From the NCBI GenBank assembly GCA_027485075.1, contig JAIXRT010000272.1:1-11555 (forward strand): a stretch of DNA of 11,555 nucleotides. The letters are read 5' to 3'. The notes beneath the pieces are model-generated. The model was not told the DNA's origin. It did no database searches and was given only the letters and a program-made list of their open reading frames with translations. Source of the stretch: Cytophagaceae bacterium (lineage in GTDB: Bacteria; Bacteroidota; Bacteroidia; Cytophagales; Spirosomataceae). Every line of letters begins with the position of its first letter. The first letter of the stretch is position 1. Shown one piece after another: positions 6,447 through 11,555 of this stretch. Made by a program: the position numbers and the translations under genes.

Positions 6447-8875
6447 ATTACCCCGAAAATATTGCTGAAAAATTAGGTTTTGACCACATACAGCGAGATA
6501 TCTCGCAGGCTTGCCTCAGCCCGATGGGTGCTGAATTTGCAGCCAAAATGAAATTTTCCACCCGCCATTCCATCGTAACATCTTGGGTTACGCAGGTACA
6601 TGAGATGAAACAAATCATGGCGGAACATGGGGGCGAATGGCCCCAACAAGATTATTATGATTTGCGTGCTTGGTTCGCGCCATTAAGTTTAGAAGGACAT
6701 TATTTGACTCCGGAAGATTGGCGGGATTGGCATCGAGGACTAGACATTTTAGTGCAGATGATTCGCTTTTTCACGAATCTAGACGCAGATAAATTCCCTG
6801 AAATCAAGCGAATTACCCAGCAATATCAAGCGAAAGAAACGGAGATGGGATTAGATTTCCGTCAAATCATTCCGCTTATCCAAGAGCTAGACCGCGTTTT
6901 TGATGTGAATGGTCAAATCAAAGAAACGGCCTCCCCTGCCCTGGGTGATTTGCGTCGGAAACGATTTGCAGAGGAACAGAACCTGCGTAAAAAACTAGAT
7001 TCGTATATCCAACAAGCCTACAAAGAAGGCTGGGTGAGTAAAGACTTTTCGTTGACCTTACGAAATGGTCGCATGGTGATCCCTTTAGCAGCCGAACATA
7101 AGCGAAAAATCAAAGGATTCGTGCAAGACGAATCGGATACAGGGAAAACAGTTTATTTAGAACCTGCCGATGCCCTTGTTTTAAACAACGAAATTAAGTC
7201 ACTCGAGTCTGCAGAGCGACGTGAAATCATTCAAATTTTAAGCCGATTATCAGATCGCGTGCGCCCTTTAGTTCCCATGCTCGCCGCCTGGTTTCAATGG
7301 TTAGGCGTAATTGACTTTGTCCGAGCAAAAGCGGTGTGGGCCATCGAACATGACGCTATTTTGCCCCATATTCAAGCGACACCTCATGTCGAGTGGCGTG
7401 CAGCAAGACATCCGATTTTAGAGGAATCGCTGGCGAAAATTGGCAAAAAAATCAAACCACTAGACATTACCTTAGATGCACAAAAACGCATCATGGTCGT
7501 TTCAGGACCCAATGCTGGTGGTAAATCAGTGACGTTAAGTACAATCGGATTATTGCAATATTTGTTTCAAGCCGGCTGTTTAGTACCGGTAGCTGAAGGA
7601 TCCACGATGGGATTCTTCGATCAGATTTTTCTAGATATGGGCGATGAGCAAAATCTAGAAAACGAACTCAGTACCTACAGCTCGCATTTAAGCAACATGC
7701 GCTATTTCTTGCAACATGCGCAGGAAAAAACCCTGTTGCTAGTTGATGAATTTGGAACCGGTACCGAACCATCACTGGGTGGGGCGATTGCGGAATCAAT
7801 CTTAGAGAAATTGGCCGACAAAGGTTCCTATGGCGCCATCAACACGCACTTTGGCAATTTGAAGAGTTTGGCGGATCGCAAGGCAGGTTTATTTAATGCA
7901 GCGATGCGTTATGACACGACCCATTTAGAGCCTCAATTCATATTGGATATGGGGAAACCGGGTAGCTCCTTCGCCTTTGAAATAGCCCAAAAAATAGGAC
8001 TACCTTCTCAAATCATCGAAAATGCACGAAAAAAACTAGGTAAAAACCAAGTGGATTTTGATAAGCTTTTGATGGAAACGGAGACGGAAAAGCAAATTTG
8101 GGAAAGCAAAAACAGTAGTCTGGCGGCCCAATTAGCACAGGCTGAACGTATCAAAGAACAATATTCCAGCCTCAAACAATTACTGGAAGAAGACCAAAAA
8201 CGTTTACTTAATTCCGCCAAAGCAGAGGCGAAACAACTCATTAAAGATGCCAACCAAAAGATCGAACAAACGATTCGTGAGATCAAGGAGAAATCTGCTG
8301 AGAAAGAAGCGACAAAGGCAATCCGAAATACATTGACTGAATTTGCTACTGAAAAATTAGCCAATCCAGTAAAGAAAATAGAACCGAAGCCGATTATTTC
8401 TAAGCCAACTGGCATTATTGAGGTAGGTTCTTGGGTGGCGATCAAGCAAGCTGACGGTGAAGGGGCTGTAGGTCAGGTACTTGAGATGAAAGGAAAAGAT
8501 GCGGTTGTTGCACTTGGCTCTATAAGAAGCACCATCAAATTAAATCGCCTCGAAAAGGCGGCAACGCCGAAAGCCGAAAAGACAAGCCGCGTAGCGATGA
8601 AGGGCATCGACATGAATAGTCGGATGGCGCAGTTCTCCTTAACTCTTGATGTTCGCGGCAAACGTGGCGAGGAAGTCTATGTGATTTTAGACCAATACAT
8701 GAACGACGCCATTTTATTGGGCGTTCCGGAAGTACATATTTTGCACGGCAAGGGCGATGGCATTTTGCGTGCGCTGGTTAAGGAGCAACTTAAACGCTAC
8801 CGCGAAATTAAGTCGGTGCAGGACGAGCATGCCGACCGGGGTGGAGCGGGAATTTCAATTATACAGTTTAAGTAA
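6443..8875 (+). CDS. mutS2: Endonuclease MutS2
   Basis: This 810-residue MutS-family ATPase lacks the mismatch-recognition domain of MutS. Family members act on branched or recombination DNA and, in some bacteria, on collided ribosomes. An all-alpha core/lever region occupies about 1-320. The ATPase follows with Walker A GPNAGGKS (355-362), the ELSTYSSH signature (408-415), Walker B LLLVDEFGTG (Asp435-Glu436) and the THFGNLK switch. A charged coiled coil lies near 540-650 and a small beta (KOW-like) segment begins about 665. The C-terminal Smr nuclease domain has LDVRG (735-739) and HGKGDG (768-773), so nuclease function looks intact. I chose ATG 6443 because MNYPENIAEKLGFD fits the family N-terminus. 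It overlaps the preceding stop by ATGA. An upstream ATG at 6392 would add 17 basic residues inside the previous gene. Confidence 0.95.
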   Translation: MNYPENIAEKLGFDHIQRDISQACLSPMGAEFAAKMKFSTRHSIVTSWVTQVHEMKQIMAEHGGEWPQQDYYDLRAWFAPLSLEGHYLTPEDWRDWHRGLDILVQMIRFFTNLDADKFPEIKRITQQYQAKETEMGLDFRQIIPLIQELDRVFDVNGQIKETASPALGDLRRKRFAEEQNLRKKLDSYIQQAYKEGWVSKDFSLTLRNGRMVIPLAAEHKRKIKGFVQDESDTGKTVYLEPADALVLNNEIKSLESAERREIIQILSRLSDRVRPLVPMLAAWFQWLGVIDFVRAKAVWAIEHDAILPHIQATPHVEWRAARHPILEESLAKIGKKIKPLDITLDAQKRIMVVSGPNAGGKSVTLSTIGLLQYLFQAGCLVPVAEGSTMGFFDQIFLDMGDEQNLENELSTYSSHLSNMRYFLQHAQEKTLLLVDEFGTGTEPSLGGAIAESILEKLADKGSYGAINTHFGNLKSLADRKAGLFNAAMRYDTTHLEPQFILDMGKPGSSFAFEIAQKIGLPSQIIENARKKLGKNQVDFDKLLMETETEKQIWESKNSSLAAQLAQAERIKEQYSSLKQLLEEDQKRLLNSAKAEAKQLIKDANQKIEQTIREIKEKSAEKEATKAIRNTLTEFATEKLANPVKKIEPKPIISKPTGIIEVGSWVAIKQADGEGAVGQVLEMKGKDAVVALGSIRSTIKLNRLEKAATPKAEKTSRVAMKGIDMNSRMAQFSLTLDVRGKRGEEVYVILDQYMNDAILLGVPEVHILHGKGDGILRALVKEQLKRYREIKSVQDEHADRGGAGISIIQFK

Positions 8876-8876
8876 C

Positions 8877-9392
8877 ATGAGATCGCTTACGATTTTGTTT
8901 TCGCTTATCTTGATCACTGGTTGCCAGTCGGAATACAACCTAGGCATCCGTCAGCTCAAGGAGGGTCAATACAAAGAGGCCATTGAATCCTTCAACTTTG
9001 CCTTAGATCGAAATCCCCGCAATTCAGATATTTATTATGCGCGGGGATTGAGCCGTGGCTTTCTAGACAATTACATGGGAGCGATTGCGGATTTGACCCG
9101 GGCGATTAAGTTGGATTCAGATCAACCAAACTACTATTTTTACCGGGCTTACTTCAAATCATTGTATGGAAATAATCGGGGCTCGATCGATGATTTTTCG
9201 CGCGCCATTGAATTAGAACCCTACTGGCGCGAGGCCTATTACAATCGTGGGGTGAAGCTCGTACATGTCGGACTGTTTGATGAAGCTTGTGCGGATTTTG
9301 AAACGGCCAAGTATTTCGGTGACACACTTTCAAACAGCTATCTAAATCTTTATTGTCGGCCTATTTCCTCTATGAAAAAGGAAAAAAATTAG
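8877..9392 (+). CDS. Small TPR-repeat lipoprotein
   Basis: This 171-residue protein begins with a lipoprotein signal peptide: MRSLT, a hydrophobic core, then lipobox LITGC with Cys16 as the lipidated residue. It is probably anchored to a periplasm-facing membrane. The rest is almost wholly tetratricopeptide repeat: about four 34-residue units at roughly 17-50, 51-84, 85-118 and 119-152, seen in the recurring pattern A-I-x-x-(F/L)-x-x-A-I-x-L-(D/E)-(P/S). The tail is short and lysine-rich. TPRs make protein-protein scaffolds, and nothing here points to an enzyme or a specific partner. Its ATG follows the mutS2 stop after one base, so it belongs to the same transcript. I see no functional link with MutS2, and co-location may reflect only compact gene packing. 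An ATG at 8757 in the same frame is too far inside mutS2 and would hide the signal peptide. Confidence 0.85.
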   Translation: MRSLTILFSLILITGCQSEYNLGIRQLKEGQYKEAIESFNFALDRNPRNSDIYYARGLSRGFLDNYMGAIADLTRAIKLDSDQPNYYFYRAYFKSLYGNNRGSIDDFSRAIELEPYWREAYYNRGVKLVHVGLFDEACADFETAKYFGDTLSNSYLNLYCRPISSMKKEKN

Positions 9393-9465
9393 TGAACTTT
9401 ACGGCTTATGTTCGACCCAAGAGGCTAGAGACTTGAGTCCATTTCATTTACTACTCATTAATATG

Positions 9466-9485
9466 CTTAGGGTCTAGCGCCTAAG
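9466..9485. promoter_or_regulatory. 20-bp interrupted palindrome upstream of the FKBP gene
   Basis: CTTAGG-GT-CTAG-CG-CCTAAG pairs at 8 of 10 positions about its centre, with perfect 6-bp outer arms and a central CTAG. It ends 15 bases before the start codon at 9501. No T-run follows, so it is not a standard intrinsic terminator. It could be an operator or a hairpin in the leader RNA. The rest of the 108-base gap (9393-9500) shows no convincing promoter, and the only other structure noted is GACT-TG-AGTC at about 9430-9439. Confidence 0.4.
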
Positions 9486-9500
9486 GTCAAATTTACAATT

Positions 9501-9929
9501 ATGTCATTAGCTAAAACGGGCGACAAGGTTGCCGTACATTACACAGGAAAACACGATGATGGTTCTATTTTTGATTCATCGGTAGGTCGCACTCCATTAG
9601 AATTTCAATTAGGTTCGGGTATGGTCATCAAAGGATTTGATGATGGTGTGACGGGCATGAGCATTGGTGAGAAAAAAACAATTGTGATCCCTGCGGCAGA
9701 GGCGTATGGTGAGCATTCGCCAGAAAATACCTTAACCATTGAGCGCACGCAAATTCCTGCACATATTGAATTGGAATTAGGGGCTTCGTTGAGCATGCAC
9801 CAAGATGGTGGCCAGGTGGTTGAGGTCGTGATTACTGATTTGACGGAAACACATGTGACGTTGGACGCGAACCATCCATTAGCAGGTCGTGATTTAACAT
9901 TTGAATTGGAATTAGTAAGTATTCAATAG
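9501..9929 (+). CDS. FKBP-type peptidyl-prolyl isomerase, SlyD-like
   Basis: This 142-residue cytosolic prolyl cis-trans isomerase/chaperone has no signal peptide. The FKBP core is split. Residues 1-70 carry VHYTGKHDDGSIFDSS (Tyr14, Asp25), the strand PLEFQLGSGMVIKGFDDG, and EAYGEHSPE. Residues 120-142 carry the hallmark LDANHPLAGRDLTFELELV. Between them, about 72-118 is the insert-in-flap domain that gives SlyD-type proteins chaperone activity. The metal-binding His/Cys-rich tail of E. coli SlyD is absent, since the protein stops right after the last strand, as in many Bacteroidota homologues. It could equally be named FkpB/SlpA-like. ATG 9501 is the natural family start. The next gene begins six bases after the stop, suggesting co-transcription, although the two products have no obvious shared task. 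Confidence 0.93.
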   Translation: MSLAKTGDKVAVHYTGKHDDGSIFDSSVGRTPLEFQLGSGMVIKGFDDGVTGMSIGEKKTIVIPAAEAYGEHSPENTLTIERTQIPAHIELELGASLSMHQDGGQVVEVVITDLTETHVTLDANHPLAGRDLTFELELVSIQ

Positions 9930-9935
9930 CATCAT

Positions 9936-11555
9936 ATGAAAATTGATTTGCGCTCCTTAGTCCCACATGGACTCGTTATTCTAGGCTTTATCGTTATCGC
10001 CTTTATTTACTGTGGACCTATTTTGCAGGGAAAGGTGCTCGTGCAGCATGATATTCAGCAAGCTCAAGCGGCGGCACAGGAGAGCATTCAATTTAAAAAA
10101 TCGTCGGGCACAGACGCTTGGTGGACAAATTCGATGTTTGGGGGTATGCCTACCTACCAAATTTCCGGTTCGTATCCATATAGCATTTCGAGTTACCTAG
10201 GCGGTTTTATCACCAATTTATTCCCTACCCCGGTCAATTTATTGATCCTTCAGTTATTGGGAATGTATTTATTCCTTTGGGCCCTAGGGGCATCACCCCT
10301 ACTGGGATTCGCTGGAGCGGTATTTTACGCCTTTGCGACCTATAATTTGGTTATTATACCGGCGGGACACACGTCTAAGGTATTGGCATTAGCTTATGCA
10401 CCGATGGTCCTGGCAGGAATTCGGATGTGTTGGGGTAAATATAAATGGCTAGGTGCCGCGGTTTTTGCGTTAGCGATGGCGCTGGAATTATATGCCAACC
10501 ACGTCCAGATTACCTATTATTTATTCTTCATCATCGGAGCATACAAACTCTATATGTTGGTGCATTCTTTTCAGAACAAAACCCTGAAAGACTGGTACTC
10601 CCGCGGATTATTGTTGGGCCTCGGATTAATTTTAGCGATCGGAACCCACGGCATGCGTCTTTGGAATAACTATGATTATGCCAAAGAGACAACCCGTGGA
10701 AAATCTGAATTAGCGGCCAATGCTAAACGTGGAGATGGATTAGATAGTGGCTATGCATTCGATTGGTCGTATGGATTGTCGGAAACAGGAACTTTGTTGA
10801 TCCCTAATTTCAAAGGTGGAGCATCTCAAGGTGATTTGGGAGGGACGAAATCGGCCACCTACAAAACAATGGTGGACGCGGGTTTTCCGGAGGATCAAGT
10901 GTTGGGATTTGTGGAAAAAGCGCCAACCTATTGGGGTGAGCAGTCGTACACAGCGGGCCCAGCCTATGCGGGCGCTTTGGTGATCTTCTTGTTTTTATTC
11001 GCCGCATTTTATGTCAAATCAGGTGAAAAATGGTGGATTCTTGGAATTACTACCTTGTTTTTAACGATGGCTTGGGGCAAGAACTTTGCCTTGAATTACG
11101 TTTGGTTTGATTACATCCCGATGTTTAATAAGTTCCGTGCGATCACGATGGTTCTCTCTTTTGTTCAGTTTGGGATGGTGAGTATAGGATTAATGGGATT
11201 GATTCAATTAGCGAAACACAAACCAACTTTAGCTGAAATTAAGAAACCATTACTGTATGCTTTAGGACTTAGTGGAGGCTTATGTTTATTATTCGGAATT
11301 CTGCCTGATTTATTTTTTGATTTCAAAGGTGCCCAGGATGGAGCAGCGATCATTCAAGATGCTGCGTTAAATACATCGATTTGGAATAGCATTCGTATGG
11401 ATCGGATTGATTTGTTTCAAACAGATGCCTTCCGCAGTTTGATTATTATTTTGCTAGGTGCTGCGCTCGTTTACAGTGCTAGTATGGCGAAAGTTAAAAA
11501 ACCTGTTTGGGTGATTGGAATCGTATTGTTGGGGATCTTTGACCTCACTCCAGTG
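9936..11555 (+). CDS. YfhO-like polytopic membrane protein (putative GT-C glycosyltransferase), 3' end outside window
   Basis: An open frame of 540 codons runs from ATG 9936 to the right edge without a stop. It encodes an integral membrane protein with a first membrane helix at about 11-28. A periplasmic loop starting LVQHD follows, where Asp39 sits in the position of the acidic residue of GT-C enzymes. Many further hydrophobic segments follow (for example about 90-135, 168-200, 226-242, 345-365 and 400-425). Conserved-looking blocks in loops are ETTRGKSEL (from 251), DWSYG (276-280) and FNKFRAITM (397-405). These are familiar from the large YfhO-like proteins of Bacteroidota, usually around 800 residues, so perhaps a third is missing. 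Firmicute YfhO is tied to glycosylation of cell-envelope polymers. In Bacteroidota the substrate is unknown, so sugar transfer here is inference. It lies six bases after the FKBP gene. Confidence 0.85.
   Translation, partial: MKIDLRSLVPHGLVILGFIVIAFIYCGPILQGKVLVQHDIQQAQAAAQESIQFKKSSGTDAWWTNSMFGGMPTYQISGSYPYSISSYLGGFITNLFPTPVNLLILQLLGMYLFLWALGASPLLGFAGAVFYAFATYNLVIIPAGHTSKVLALAYAPMVLAGIRMCWGKYKWLGAAVFALAMALELYANHVQITYYLFFIIGAYKLYMLVHSFQNKTLKDWYSRGLLLGLGLILAIGTHGMRLWNNYDYAKETTRGKSELAANAKRGDGLDSGYAFDWSYGLSETGTLLIPNFKGGASQGDLGGTKSATYKTMVDAGFPEDQVLGFVEKAPTYWGEQSYTAGPAYAGALVIFLFLFAAFYVKSGEKWWILGITTLFLTMAWGKNFALNYVWFDYIPMFNKFRAITMVLSFVQFGMVSIGLMGLIQLAKHKPTLAEIKKPLLYALGLSGGLCLLFGILPDLFFDFKGAQDGAAIIQDAALNTSIWNSIRMDRIDLFQTDAFRSLIIILLGAALVYSASMAKVKKPVWVIGIVLLGIFDLTPV

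Noticed and set aside
8008..8445. Long open frame on the minus strand (145 codons) opposite the mutS2 coiled-coil region
   Set aside because: It lies wholly opposite a clearly conserved gene. The Ser/Leu-rich product is what the complement of Lys/Glu/Ala/Gln-rich coiled-coil codons gives, and it has no start context or recognisable domain.
9466..9485. Intrinsic terminator of the mutS2/TPR operon
   Set aside because: The inverted repeat has a 6-bp stem with an 8-base loop but no following T-run, and it lies right before the next start codon, so an operator or leader hairpin is more plausible.

Overview
The window looks like a chromosomal segment of a member of the Bacteroidota, most likely a Cytophagia-type bacterium. 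The evidence is the style of the proteins: a YfhO-like membrane protein of the kind common in this phylum, a 'HAHNDY' phosphodiesterase, and a PdxA with the GDxNGIGPE variant. The start codons also lack Shine-Dalgarno sequences, and the intergenic DNA is AT-rich with partial matches to the TTG/TAnnTTTG promoter type. I cannot name a genus from the sequence alone. No mobile element, CRISPR array, rRNA or tRNA was seen, and no gene looks broken.

Left arm (1-4330, minus strand): a very long gene encodes a single-chain pyruvate carboxylase (biotin carboxylase, carboxyltransferase and biotinyl domains). It carries an extra C-terminal domain of the gamma-glutamylcyclotransferase (GGCT/AIG2-like) fold, joined by a very short linker. 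One base after its stop, a secreted GDPD/PLC-like phosphodiesterase starts and runs off the left edge.

Divergent intergenic region (4331-4528): about 200 bases, AT-rich, holding the putative promoters of both arms, a perfect 12-bp palindrome and a second short dyad.

Right arm (4529-9392, plus strand): a tight four-gene cluster of pdxA (vitamin B6), a 2-hydroxyacid dehydrogenase, mutS2 with a C-terminal Smr domain, and a small TPR lipoprotein. Junctions are +1, -4 and +1 nt, so the cluster is probably one operon with translational coupling. The dehydrogenase beside pdxA could supply the erythronate-4-phosphate or 3-phosphoglycerate oxidation step feeding PLP or serine synthesis.

Far right (9393-11555): a 108-base gap contains a 20-bp interrupted palindrome just ahead of a SlyD-like FKBP prolyl isomerase. 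Six bases after that gene, a large polytopic YfhO-like membrane protein begins and runs off the right edge.

Most of the window is core housekeeping. The item most worth a second look is the pyruvate carboxylase-GGCT fusion. No intergenic stretch exceeds 300 bases.
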